A stretch of DNA of 32,501 bases from an uncultured Oscillospiraceae bacterium (GTDB taxonomy: Bacteria; Bacillota; Clostridia; Oscillospirales; Oscillospiraceae): NCBI GenBank assembly GCA_904420435.1, contig CAJFVK010000012.1, positions 1 through 32,501 of the forward strand, written 5' to 3'. Below the pieces are notes generated by a model. It did not search any database. It saw nothing but the letters and a program-made list of their open reading frames with translations, and had not been told where the DNA came from. Below, one piece after another: positions 1 through 7,110 of the stretch. Both the position numbers and the translations under genes were made by a program. Each line of letters opens with the position of its first letter. Position 1 is the stretch's first letter.

Positions 1-1392
1 CAGCCAGTGCTGCCAGTAGTCGCCCATGTTGTAGCCGCAGAAGGGCAGCATGGCCATGGGGTCCCGGCGGACCACGCCCACGGCGCCGGCGGCGGCGGCA
101 GTGGTTTCAGAGGCCATGATGGAGCCGACGAACACGCCGTGCTGCCAGTTGCGGGCCTGGTAGACCAGGGGAGCGGTCTTGGCCCGGCGGCCGCCGAAGA
201 CGATGGCGCTCAGGGGCACGCCCTTGGGGTTGTCAAACTCCGGGGAGATGCAGGGGCAGTTCTTGGCGGGGGCGGTAAAGCGGCTGTTGGGGTGGGCGCC
301 CTTCTCCGTGGAGGTCTTGCCGTTCCAGGGGTTGCCCTTCCAGTCGATAGCGTGCTCGGGGGGATTCTTGTCCAGGCCCTCCCACCACACGGTGTTGTTG
401 TCCAGGTTGAGGGCCACGTTAGTGAAGATGGTGCCCTTCTGGGTGGTGTGCAGGGCGTTGGGATTGGACTTCTCATTGGTGCCGGGGGCCACGCCGAAGA
501 AGCCGTTCTCCGGGTTGGTGGCCCACAGGCGGCCGTCCTCGCCGATGCGGATCCAGGCGATGTCGTCGCCCACGCACCAGACCTTCCAGCCCTTCTCCCG
601 GTAGATGGCGGGAGGAATCAGCATGGCCAGGTTGGTCTTGCCGCAGGCGGAGGGGAAGGCGGCGGCCAGGTAGCGGATCTCACCCTGGGGATTCTGCAGG
701 CCCAGGATCAGCATGTGCTCCGCCAACCAGCCCTGCTTGTGGCCCAGGTAGGAGGCAATGCGCAGGGCGAAGCACTTCTTGCCCAGCAGCACGTTGCCGC
801 CGTAGGCGGAGTTAACGGACATGATGGTGTTCTCCTCGGGGAACTGGACGATATACCGGTTCTCCGGGTCCACATCGGCCTTGGCGTGGAGACCCTTGAC
901 GAAGTTGTCGTCCAGCGCGGCAGCCACATCGGCGCCCACCCGGGTCATGATGTTCATGTTCAGCACCACGTAGATGGAGTCCGTCAGTTCAATGCCGTAT
1001 TTCGCAAAGGGGGAACCCACGATACCCATGGAGTAGGGGATGACATACATGGTACGGCCCTTCATGGAGCCGGTGTACAGCTTGTTGAGCTTCTCGTGCA
1101 TCTCCTTGGGGTCCATCCAGTTGTTGGTGGGGCCGGCATCCTCCTCCTTCTCGCAGCAGATGAAGGTGCGGTCCTCCACACGGGCCACGTCGTTGACGGC
1201 GGTGCGGTGCAGGTAGCAGTCAGGCAGCAGGTCCTGATTCAGCTTGTGCATCTCGCCGGTGGCGCAGGCCTCGGCCCGCAGAGCATCGATCTGCTCCTGA
1301 GAGCCGTCAATCCAGACGATGTTGTCCGGCTGTGTCATCTTGGCCATCTCGTCGATCCAGGACAGGACAGCTTTGTTGTTGGTCAAAGCCAT
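1..1392 (-). CDS. pckG: Phosphoenolpyruvate carboxykinase (GTP), partial, C-terminus off the left edge
   Basis: Catalyses the reversible GTP/GDP-linked interconversion of oxaloacetate and phosphoenolpyruvate plus CO2, in the cytosol. The first 464 residues are present and the reading frame runs off the window; GTP-type PEPCKs are about 600 residues, so roughly the last quarter is missing. The family kinase-1a loop [10 protein letters not shown] is visible at residues 245-254, with the hyper-reactive cysteine at 250 and nucleotide-phosphate lysine at 252. [19 protein letters not shown] follows shortly after, as in the metal/GTP site of this family, and [14 protein letters not shown] lies near the cut end. 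The ATG at 1392 is preceded by AGGAGG with a 7-nt spacer. Monocistronic start with its own sigma-A promoter at 1445-1473. The GTP rather than ATP form is inferred from overall similarity to the GTP family. Confidence 0.96.
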   Translation of the reverse strand, partial: MALTNNKAVLSWIDEMAKMTQPDNIVWIDGSQEQIDALRAEACATGEMHKLNQDLLPDCYLHRTAVNDVARVEDRTFICCEKEEDAGPTNNWMDPKEMHEKLNKLYTGSMKGRTMYVIPYSMGIVGSPFAKYGIELTDSIYVVLNMNIMTRVGADVAAALDDNFVKGLHAKADVDPENRYIVQFPEENTIMSVNSAYGGNVLLGKKCFALRIASYLGHKQGWLAEHMLILGLQNPQGEIRYLAAAFPSACGKTNLAMLIPPAIYREKGWKVWCVGDDIAWIRIGEDGRLWATNPENGFFGVAPGTNEKSNPNALHTTQKGTIFTNVALNLDNNTVWWEGLDKNPPEHAIDWKGNPWNGKTSTEKGAHPNSRFTAPAKNCPCISPEFDNPKGVPLSAIVFGGRRAKTAPLVYQARNWQHGVFVGSIMASETTAAAAGAVGVVRRDPMAMLPFCGYNMGDYWQHWL

Positions 1393-1444
1393 TGTGATTC
1401 CTCCTCAGTTAATGAATTCAGAAAGCCATTGTTTCCTGTTTATC

Positions 1445-1473
1445 ATCATACTAAAGTCCGGGGGAAAAAGCAA
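1445..1473 (-). promoter_or_regulatory. Sigma-A promoter of pckG
   Basis: Reading the minus strand: -35 TTGCTT (1473-1468), 17-nt spacer, -10 TATGAT (1450-1445). Transcription would start near 1438, giving a leader of about 45 nt before the pckG ATG. No operator was recognised around it. The 1474-1578 stretch between it and the HAD gene holds no convincing terminator hairpin, so read-through from the HAD gene is possible. Confidence 0.7.
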
Positions 1474-1578
1474 GAAGAAAACAACGCAAACAGGGGACGA
1501 TTGTTAAAAATTTCCCGATTGTACGCAGGGGGCGGAGGATACAGGGGATACAAAGGCACCCTTGAAAAACAGCAAAAA

Positions 1579-2385
1579 TTACCGCTGTTCCAAAAGCGCC
1601 CGGATCGCCTGGGCCACGCCGTCCCGGTCGTTGGAGCCGGTCACCCGGCGGGCGGCGGCCCTGGCCGCCGGGGAGCCGTTCCCCATGGCCACCGGCATGC
1701 CGGCAGCGGCGAACATGGAGAGGTCGTTGCCGCTGTCCCCCACGGCGATCACCCGCTCCAGGGGAATCCCCCACGCCTCCGCCAGCAGTTTCAGGGCCGC
1801 GCCCTTGCTGACGCCCGCCGCCAGCACCTCCAGGTTGGCCCCGTCGCAGTTGACCACCTGGATGCCGGGAATTTCCTCCAGCTCCCGGACAGCCTGGGTC
1901 AGATCGGGCCCCGTGGTGGCGGCGAAGACCTTGCACACGGGCATGGGGTGCTGCTGCAGCCAGTCCGCCGGGTCCGGCGTCACCTGGGCGAAACGGAACA
2001 TGCAGTCCTGGGGCTGCAGGCTCCGGAACACCGCCTGGGTCTGGGGAGTGATCAGGTTGTAGGGCCCGGCGAAGACGTCCAGGCACAAAAAGGGGTACCG
2101 GGCGATAACGGCCACGGCCTGCTCCACGGCGGCCGCCGGCAGGGGGAACTGCTTCCAGGGCCCGTCGCCCCGGGCGATAACGCCGCCGCTCAGGCAGATG
2201 GAAACGTCGTCGCAGCCGGCCAGGCCGCCCAGATAGGCCGCCTCCGGCGCGCTCCGGCCAGTAGCCAGGATGACCCGGACGCCCCGGGACCGGGCCCAGG
2301 CGATGGCCTGGACGGTGGAGGGAAGGATCCGGCCGTCAGAGGTCAGCAGGGTCCCATCCGCGTCCAGGGCAATGAGCTGATACAT
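1579..2385 (-). CDS. Cof-type HAD-IIB family phosphatase
   Basis: A 268-residue cytosolic phosphatase of the haloacid dehalogenase superfamily, subclass IIB; substrates of this group are usually sugar phosphates or phosphorylated cofactors and cannot be told from sequence. Motif I is DADGTLL with nucleophile D8 and acid/base D10, motif II is the ATGR segment at 41-44, the conserved lysine is K194 in GVSKGAAL, and motif IV is AVGDSGNDLSMF with metal ligands D217 and D221. The large C2-type cap sits between about 80 and 185. The frame stays open upstream, but the ATG at 2385 has a GGGAGGAG site about 8 nt upstream and lies just inside the transcript predicted from the TATAAT promoter, so it is preferred to the ATG at 2439. 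It lies upstream of pckG on the same strand, with no strong terminator between. Confidence 0.9.
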   Translation of the reverse strand: MYQLIALDADGTLLTSDGRILPSTVQAIAWARSRGVRVILATGRSAPEAAYLGGLAGCDDVSICLSGGVIARGDGPWKQFPLPAAAVEQAVAVIARYPFLCLDVFAGPYNLITPQTQAVFRSLQPQDCMFRFAQVTPDPADWLQQHPMPVCKVFAATTGPDLTQAVRELEEIPGIQVVNCDGANLEVLAAGVSKGAALKLLAEAWGIPLERVIAVGDSGNDLSMFAAAGMPVAMGNGSPAARAAARRVTGSNDRDGVAQAIRALLEQR

Positions 2386-2406
2386 AGCGGTTCTCCTCCC
2401 TGATCG

Positions 2407-2430
2407 CTTCCGCCCCGCCCTGGGGCGGCG
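2407..2430 (-). other. GC hairpin in the 5' leader of the HAD gene
   Basis: CCGCCCC (2410-2416) and GGGGCGG (2422-2428) form a 7-bp stem with a 5-nt loop, inside the short leader between the predicted start of transcription and the ribosome binding site. No T-tract follows on either strand, so it is not an intrinsic terminator. It may affect translation or mRNA stability. Confidence 0.4.
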
Positions 2431-2444
2431 GATTTTCAAGCACT

Positions 2445-2473
2445 ATTATAAGGACGAAGCCGGGGAATGGCAA
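2445..2473 (-). promoter_or_regulatory. Sigma-A promoter of the HAD phosphatase gene
   Basis: Minus strand: -35 TTGCCA (2473-2468), 17-nt spacer, perfect -10 TATAAT (2450-2445). Transcription would start around 2438, which excludes the upstream ATG at 2439 as start codon and supports the ATG at 2385. Confidence 0.8.
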
Positions 2474-2544
2474 GGGGGGCTTTCCCGGCGGTTTCGGCGG
2501 CCGGCGGAAACGGGGAGAAAGAGTGGAAACAGAGATGTCATATT

Positions 2545-2560
2545 TGTTACAGTTTGTAAC
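2545..2560. repeat. Paired TGTWAC boxes upstream of the 3D-protein promoter
   Basis: TGTTAC (2545-2550) and TGTAAC (2555-2560) form a direct repeat with a 10-bp period, about 95 bp upstream of the -35 element at 2654. Further TGTWAC half-sites lie at 2702-2742. They resemble WalR half-sites (TGTWAH), but the WalR consensus has an 11-bp period, so the identity of the regulator is open. The rest of 2474-2653 holds nothing else I can recognise. Confidence 0.4.
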
Positions 2561-2653
2561 TATTATAGCGGTGGGACTGGCAGAAATTCCCTGTCAGGCT
2601 GAGAAATTTTGCGGCGATTTTTGTAGCGGAAGAAAAAGAATCGGGCGGAAAAC

Positions 2654-2682
2654 TTGACAAATCCGAAAAAGTGCGCTATACT
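2654..2682 (+). promoter_or_regulatory. Strong sigma-A promoter of the 3D-domain gene
   Basis: Perfect -35 TTGACA (2654-2659), 17-nt spacer, -10 TATACT (2677-2682). Transcription would start near 2689, leaving a leader of about 100 nt that contains further TGTWAC boxes and a second promoter-like pair. Confidence 0.88.
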
Positions 2683-2701
2683 CTACCAAGTTTTTTGAAT
2701 G

Positions 2702-2751
2702 GTAACAAAAGTTACAAAACAGGTTTGAGGCCCGTTTGTAACGGCTATACT
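2702..2751 (+). promoter_or_regulatory. TGTWAC box cluster and possible second promoter in the 3D-gene leader
   Basis: GTAACA (2702-2707), GTTACA (2711-2716) and TGTAAC (2737-2742) lie within 41 bp. GTTACAAA (2711-2718) and TTTGTAAC (2735-2742) are perfect 8-bp inverted arms 16 nt apart. A second promoter-like pair, TTTGAG (2724-2729), 16 nt, TATACT (2746-2751), overlaps the last box. Binding here could modulate either promoter; alternatively the inverted arms could fold in the mRNA. Confidence 0.4.
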
Positions 2752-2787
2752 CAGGTTGCCGCGAAAAACAAACAGGAGGTTTATGCA

Positions 2788-3801
2788 ATGTTGATTCATC
2801 GTCGACTGGCGGGATTCCTCAGACGGTATGGGCTTTTGAGCCTGTCCGCCCTGGTGGCCTTCACGCTGCTGGCGGGTGCGTCCCCGGCGTCCTCTGTGGC
2901 CGCCACGGACCTGCTGGAGGAAACCGTCCAGGAGGAGAAGAGCCAGGAGGTCTTTGTGACCCGCAGCGCCAGCCTTACCTACATGAGCAGCGGCTCCGAG
3001 GTGGCGCTGGAGGAGGGGCAGAATGTGACCGTCAGCGCCCAGGGCAGCGAGCAGGAAACCACGGCGGAAAATGAAACCGTCAGTGCCCTGCTGGACCGGC
3101 TGGACGTGGAGGTCGGCCCGCTGGATATGGTGGCTGTGGACTTCACCGGCTCCCATGTGGGGATCACCGTGGACTCGGAGATCCTCGTCTATGAGCGGGA
3201 GGAGAAGGTGACCGAGAGCCCGGTGACCTACATCTACAACGATGTGCTGCCCACCTGGAGCGAAACCGTGGTCCAGCAGGGGCAGGACGGCGTCCACACG
3301 GAGATCTACGAGGTGGTCTACGCCGAGGGCCGCCAGATCTCCCGGCAGCTGGTGGAGGAAACCGACACCCAGCCCACGGAAACCATCATTGAGAAGGGGA
3401 CCCTGGAAAACTTCGCCCCCAACCAGGAGCCGGTAGCTGAGATTGTGGACAACGGCAACGGGACCGGGAAGATCGTTCTGGAAAACGGCATTGAGCTGAC
3501 CTACAACCAGTCCCTGACCATGAAGGCCACCGCCTACGCCACCGGGGACCCGGGCGTGGGCACCATCACCGCCACCGGGACCACCGTGCGGCCGGGCACT
3601 GTGGCGGTGGATCCCCGGCAGATCCCCTACGGCACCAAGATGTATATCGTGTCCAACGACGGCGCCTATCTCTACGGCTTCTCCATTGCGGAGGACACCG
3701 GCGGCGCCATCCGGCAGAACCGGATCGATCTCTTTTTCCCCAGTCAGGCGGCGTGCATCCAGTTTGGGGTGCGCAACTGCACCGTCTACATTCTGGACTG
3801 A
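2788..3801 (+). CDS. Secreted DUF348-G5-3D domain cell-wall protein
   Basis: A 337-residue exported protein, related in architecture to YabE/YocH-type peptidoglycan-acting proteins. Order: basic start and hydrophobic signal/anchor at about 12-38; a DUF348-like region around 78-118; a G5 domain at about 132-206; and a C-terminal 3D domain at about 244-336. The 3D domain carries its three namesake aspartates: D275 in VAVDP, D303 in AEDTGG and D314 in RIDLF. No lipobox is seen. 3D domains share the double-psi-barrel fold of MltA lytic transglycosylases, so a muralytic role is likely but not shown. The frame is open upstream, but the ATG at 2788 follows AGGAGG with good spacing and begins the signal sequence; the upstream Met lies before the promoter's start site. 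Followed by a strong terminator. Confidence 0.9.
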   Translation: MLIHRRLAGFLRRYGLLSLSALVAFTLLAGASPASSVAATDLLEETVQEEKSQEVFVTRSASLTYMSSGSEVALEEGQNVTVSAQGSEQETTAENETVSALLDRLDVEVGPLDMVAVDFTGSHVGITVDSEILVYEREEKVTESPVTYIYNDVLPTWSETVVQQGQDGVHTEIYEVVYAEGRQISRQLVEETDTQPTETIIEKGTLENFAPNQEPVAEIVDNGNGTGKIVLENGIELTYNQSLTMKATAYATGDPGVGTITATGTTVRPGTVAVDPRQIPYGTKMYIVSNDGAYLYGFSIAEDTGGAIRQNRIDLFFPSQAACIQFGVRNCTVYILD

Positions 3802-3820
3802 GCATCCGGACAGCTGAGAG

Positions 3821-3859
3821 GGCCGGGACCGCAGTTTATCTGCGGTCCCGGCCTTTTTT
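3821..3859 (+). terminator. Rho-independent terminator of the 3D-domain gene
   Basis: Perfect 14-bp stem GGCCGGGACCGCAG / CTGCGGTCCCGGCC (3821-3834, 3840-3853) with loop TTTAT, followed by six T (3854-3859). It starts 20 nt after the stop codon. Confidence 0.95.
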
Positions 3860-3898
3860 GCGCCTGCCCCCTGGGTGACTTGTCCAAAGGGAAGAAGG

Positions 3899-3928
3899 TT
3901 GACAAACGTCTACCATATGTGCTATGCT
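3899..3928 (+). promoter_or_regulatory. Orphan sigma-A-like promoter aimed antisense into degV
   Basis: TTGACA (3899-3904), 18-nt spacer, TATGCT (3923-3928) on the plus strand, 40 nt after the 3D-gene terminator. No supported plus-strand gene follows until 5075; the transcript would run antisense through degV. The interval 3860-3996 holds no gene I can support. It may give a small or antisense RNA, or be chance. Confidence 0.45.
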
Positions 3929-3996
3929 GGAAACGAGGGGAGAGGCGCTCCGGCAGACAGCCGCCGGACTTCTTCAAGGAGGGGGCAGGGGACCGG

Positions 3997-4842
3997 TCAG
4001 GCCTTCTCCACGTAGGCGAAGCCAAAGGCGCCGGGCCCCGCATGGGTGCCGATAGCGGCCCCCACGGCGCAGTCGTGGAGGCGGCTGGGCAGCAGGCCCT
4101 CCTGGCGCAGGAGGGGGAGCAGCTCCTCCTTCTTCTCCGGGCGGTCGGTATAGAGAAAATAGGAGGGGTAGGCGTCGTCCACCGGGTTGGCGGCCAGGAG
4201 CTTCAGCAGCTGCCTGGTGGCCCCGTTCAGGCCGAAGGCCTTGGACGCCACCGCGGTTTCCCCGCCCCGGAGGGTGATGACAGGCTTCAGCCGGGAAACG
4301 GTCCCCAGGGCAGCCTGGGCGGCGGAGAGCCGTCCGCCCCGGCGGAGGTACTCCAGGGTGTCGATCACGGCGTACAGCCGAACCCGCTCCTTCAGCGCCT
4401 CCACGGCGGCCACGATGTCCGGGGCGCTCAGGCCGCTGTCCCGGAGTTTGCAGGCGTAGTTCAGGAGGATCTGCATGCCGCCGGAGGCGGTCATGGAGTC
4501 CACCAGATAGATCTCGTCGTATTCGCACATCTGGCGGGCGGCGTAGGCGCTCTGGAAGGTGCCGCTGAGCCCGGAGGAGAGCAGGATGCAGACCACGCTG
4601 TCCCCGGCGCTTCTGGCGGCGGAGAACTCCCGGAGGAAGGCCTCCGGCGTGGGCTGGGAGGTGGTGGGATGGCGCTCCCCGGCGGAGAGCAGCTTGTAGA
4701 ACAGATCGGGGTCCAGATTCTTGCCGTCAAAATAGGCGGCGGACCCGAAGTGGACGGTGAGGGGAACTTTGATGATCCGGCGCAGCCGCGCCTTGTGGGC
4801 GGGCATGTCGCAGGCGGAGTCGGTGACGATGCGGACAGCCAT
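3997..4842 (-). CDS. DegV family fatty-acid-binding protein
   Basis: A 281-residue cytosolic DegV protein. The family binds one fatty acid in a cleft between two domains, and some members (FakB) present it to the kinase FakA; no fakA is in the window. Visible family motifs: N-terminal IVTDSACDMP (5-14), the HPTTSQPTP segment (58-66) whose serine lies in the lipid carboxylate site, LSSGLSGTFQSA (88-99), and the C-terminal IGTHAGPGAFGFAY. The frame extends far upstream, but only the ATG at 4842 is preceded by AGGAGG (10-nt spacer) and starts the conserved domain; the upstream part is outside the predicted transcript. Single gene, own promoter, converging on the 3D gene. Confidence 0.93.
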   Translation of the reverse strand: MAVRIVTDSACDMPAHKARLRRIIKVPLTVHFGSAAYFDGKNLDPDLFYKLLSAGERHPTTSQPTPEAFLREFSAARSAGDSVVCILLSSGLSGTFQSAYAARQMCEYDEIYLVDSMTASGGMQILLNYACKLRDSGLSAPDIVAAVEALKERVRLYAVIDTLEYLRRGGRLSAAQAALGTVSRLKPVITLRGGETAVASKAFGLNGATRQLLKLLAANPVDDAYPSYFLYTDRPEKKEELLPLLRQEGLLPSRLHDCAVGAAIGTHAGPGAFGFAYVEKA

Positions 4843-4929
4843 GGCTGGAAAACCTCCTTTTGGCATCCGGGAAACGGTTCGCTCCTCCTCCGGCGGAGGG
4901 CGGGAAGACCCGGAATGCTGATCGATTGC

Positions 4930-4958
4930 ACTATAGACAAGGAAAGCGGTCTTGTCAA
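4930..4958 (-). promoter_or_regulatory. Sigma-A promoter of degV-family gene
   Basis: Minus strand: -35 TTGACA (4958-4953), 17-nt spacer, -10 TATAGT (4935-4930). Start of transcription near 4923, leader about 80 nt. In the divergent interval 4843-5074 I see no equally clear plus-strand promoter for the lipoprotein gene. Confidence 0.85.
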
Positions 4959-5074
4959 GAAATTTTTGCAGGCAGCGGGGAACAATGCCCCGAACGCCGC
5001 GTCTAAGGGAATAGAAACATCCAAGGATACAGAAACCCGCCCCAGGGCGGAGCTGCGGGAGAGGAGAAGAGCGG

Positions 5075-6799
5075 ATGAAGAGATGGAGAGAGATCCGGTG
5101 GGCGGCCCTGCTGCTGGCTCTGGCGCTGGCCCTGTCCGGCTGTGCCGGCGGGGAGAGGGAGGATACGCCCCCGGTGGGACCGGACAACCAGGAGGAACTC
5201 CCGGATATGGAAACCCTGCTGACGCCCAACGGCCAGGGGCGGTTTGACGTCACGGCCCTGACCGTCAGCGGACAGGCGGTGAGCCGGAAGCTGGGGCTGT
5301 GGGCGCCCTATCTCCTGGACCTGCTGGGGCCGGCGGCGGAGGAGTTTTCCATTCCGGAGTACGACGGGGCGGAGCTCTCGAAGGTCCTCCGGTTCTCTGA
5401 CGGCAGTGAGATGCGCTGCTGGACGGACCCGGAGGAACGGGAGCGGCCTTTGGGCGTGACCCTTCTGTGCCTGGCCGGCGGCAGCGGGGACATCTGCGGC
5501 GTCCGGGTGGGGGACCACTGGACGGATGTGGTGGAACGCTTCGCCGTGGAGGAGCCCCAGCAGACCGTCAACAGCTGGGGGGAGGAGATCTGGCTGCTCT
5601 ATGGGGAGCCGTTCCACATGCAGGAGCAGGGATTCGTGGCCATGGAGGACGGCCGCCCCAGCTACCTCTTCTATGGGGACGAGGCGTCCCTCTACCTTCC
5701 CCTGGACCGGGAGGGTTATGTGACGGAGGTCTGGTACAACCGGGACGGCGGCAAGGGCGAGCACTACCAGCCCCCGGCGCTGCTGTACCCCTATGAGGAG
5801 ATCGCGGGGGCAGGGATCGGCGCCTGCGTGGGCAGGCTCCAGGGGGATATGCTCCAACCCCTGCCCGGCCGGGAGGGGTTCTACATCACCCAGGAGGGCT
5901 CCGCTGTCACGGTCCGCCACCGTCTGCCCCGGATGGGGGAGGGGGATGCCTTTACTTTCGACCGTACGGAGGAGATCCAGGACGCCGCCGTGCTCTTCCT
6001 CAGCAGCCCGGAAGTAGAAACGGTGACCTTCTCCTACGAGGAGCCCCTGTACGGCTACGGCTTCTCCGAAGTGGCCATCACCCGGGAGGAGGCGGAAAGG
6101 GCGGTGGGGGTGTCCCTGTCCGCCCCCGCTGACGGGGACTGGAGCGCCTTTGACCAGCAGCTCCGGAGCGCGGGCTGGACGGTGGACGCCATGGACACGG
6201 TGTCCTTTGACCATGTGTCCGCCGGCGGGGGGGGCCCTCTGGCGGACAATGGACAGCAGCCCTTCAGCCGGGCGGAGCTGGACGGCTCGATCCTGGAGGA
6301 GCTGGACGACACCGCCTGCGCCTGGCTCTTCGGTGAGCCGGTTTCGGCGGAGGATATCCCGGCCTATGACGGCGCGGCCTCCTACCGGGTGTTCACCTAC
6401 CGGGACGGCACCATGGCCGGCGGCTGGGTGGGGGAGGACGGCGGCGTGGACAGCGTCGGCGCGCTGTACCTCACCGGGGACGGGGAGTCGTCCCTCTGCG
6501 GCATCCGGCTGGGGGACAGCGCGGACCGGGTACTCCGGTCCTTCCAGGTGGAGAGCGCCCGGGAAACGGCCCTGCCGGACGTGGGCGCGGAGGACGCGGT
6601 GGTGCTCTACGGGGAGGTCGTCCACATGGGGACCTACGGCTATGCCACCCGGGAGGAGGGGCGCTATACCCGGATCGTCTACGCCAATGGGGACAGCGGC
6701 GTGATCACCTTCCTCCTGGACGGGGAGGAGCGGGTCAGCGCCGTCCGCTTCCAGATGGAGGGGCAGATGGCGCTTCCCCTGGCGGGCCAGGCCGAATAG
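5075..6799 (+). CDS. Putative lipoprotein with two copies of an internal unit, function unknown
   Basis: A 574-residue protein with a lipoprotein signal: basic start, hydrophobic stretch, then lipobox LSGC with lipidated cysteine at 23, so it should be anchored to the outer face of the membrane. I do not recognise the family. The mature part contains two diverged copies of one unit at about 81-235 and 408-568. Matching landmarks are PEYDGAE.../PAYDGAA..., CGVRVGDHWTDVVERFAVE (141 on) with CGIRLGDSADRVLRSFQVE (475 on), and LLYGEPFHMQEQGF with VLYGEVVHMGTYGY. The region between them (about 235-407) is unlike either copy by eye. The protein is acidic and poor in lysine. The ATG at 5075 has GGAG about 8 nt upstream. 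It is followed by a 17-bp hairpin shared with the gene on the other strand. Confidence 0.8.
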   Translation: MKRWREIRWAALLLALALALSGCAGGEREDTPPVGPDNQEELPDMETLLTPNGQGRFDVTALTVSGQAVSRKLGLWAPYLLDLLGPAAEEFSIPEYDGAELSKVLRFSDGSEMRCWTDPEERERPLGVTLLCLAGGSGDICGVRVGDHWTDVVERFAVEEPQQTVNSWGEEIWLLYGEPFHMQEQGFVAMEDGRPSYLFYGDEASLYLPLDREGYVTEVWYNRDGGKGEHYQPPALLYPYEEIAGAGIGACVGRLQGDMLQPLPGREGFYITQEGSAVTVRHRLPRMGEGDAFTFDRTEEIQDAAVLFLSSPEVETVTFSYEEPLYGYGFSEVAITREEAERAVGVSLSAPADGDWSAFDQQLRSAGWTVDAMDTVSFDHVSAGGGGPLADNGQQPFSRAELDGSILEELDDTACAWLFGEPVSAEDIPAYDGAASYRVFTYRDGTMAGGWVGEDGGVDSVGALYLTGDGESSLCGIRLGDSADRVLRSFQVESARETALPDVGAEDAVVLYGEVVHMGTYGYATREEGRYTRIVYANGDSGVITFLLDGEERVSAVRFQMEGQMALPLAGQAE

Positions 6800-6809
6800 A
6801 GCGGACGGC

Positions 6810-6856
6810 AAAACAGCCGGATGGAAAGCGTGGCGCTTTCCATCCGGCTGTGCTTT
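6810..6856. terminator. Bidirectional terminator between lipoprotein and Asn/Gln-rich peptide genes
   Basis: A perfect 17-bp stem (6814-6830 with 6834-6850) and a 3-nt loop. On the minus strand it is followed directly by TTTT (6813-6810), on the plus strand by TGCTTT. It serves the convergent lipoprotein gene and the small minus-strand gene, and is the first strong minus-strand terminator downstream of hemL. Confidence 0.85.
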
Positions 6857-6876
6857 GCTCTGTTGGCCACGATGGG

Positions 6877-6987
6877 TTACTTCTGGTTGGTGGTCTGATT
6901 GCCGCTCTTCTTGTCCGTGCCCTTGCACTGCTTGTTCTGATTGGCATTCTGGTTGTTGGTCTGGTTGGTGGACCGCTCCTTCTCCAT
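6877..6987 (-). CDS. Small Asn/Gln-rich hydrophilic peptide, 36 residues, function unknown
   Basis: An open frame of 37 codons including the stop, preceded by a near-ideal GAGGAGGTGA ribosome binding site 6-8 nt upstream of the ATG at 6987. The product begins MEKERSTNQTNNQNANQNKQ and ends in TTNQK: about 40% Asn plus Gln, the rest mostly Lys, Thr and Ser, one cysteine, no hydrophobic core or signal. It is followed by a strong hairpin with a T-tract. Small polar Asn/Gln/Lys-rich proteins occur among minor spore proteins of spore-formers, but I see no diagnostic motif, so this is only a guess. It lies 123 nt downstream of hemL, either as a last operon gene or, more likely, under its own promoter at 7046-7074. 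Confidence 0.7.
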   Translation of the reverse strand: MEKERSTNQTNNQNANQNKQCKGTDKKSGNQTTNQK

Positions 6988-7045
6988 GGTGTTTCACCTC
7001 CTCATCTCAGCTGAGTACGGCTCTATTCTGCCCATGGAGCTGAAA

Positions 7046-7074
7046 AATATACCAACATACCAAAGAAGCGGCAA
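7046..7074 (-). promoter_or_regulatory. Possible promoter of the Asn/Gln-rich peptide gene
   Basis: Minus strand: TTGCCG (7074-7069), 17-nt spacer, TATATT (7051-7046). The interval 6988-7110 has no strong terminator for the preceding operon; only a weak GGGAA/TTCCC hairpin follows the hemL stop. A sporulation-sigma reading (GTATA, 17 nt, CAGAATA) is conceivable but matches less well. Confidence 0.45.
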
Positions 7075-7110
7075 AAATTTTCAGGTGGGGAAAACCGGCT
7101 TCCCGGCGGC

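Noticed and set aside
7..2403. 798-codon open frame on the plus strand
   Set aside because: Antisense shadow of pckG and the HAD gene; it crosses both promoters and the intergenic region and matches no family.
2545..2560. Exact WalR (YycF) binding site
   Set aside because: The half-sites match TGTWAH, but the repeat period is 10 bp rather than 11, so I list the boxes without naming the regulator.
3880..5247. 455-codon plus-strand frame after the orphan promoter
   Set aside because: Antisense to degV and then the wrong frame of the lipoprotein gene. No ribosome binding site before its first codon; the promoter nearby does not rescue it.
5003..6997. 664-codon minus-strand frame
   Set aside because: Antisense shadow of the lipoprotein gene, which has a signal peptide, lipobox and internal duplication in its own frame. 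It also runs through the bidirectional terminator.
7060..7110. Intrinsic terminator directly after hemL
   Set aside because: Only GGGAA/TTCCC with a 7-nt loop, and the T-run is displaced by about 12 nt. The stronger hairpin at 6814-6850 is a better end for transcripts from this strand.
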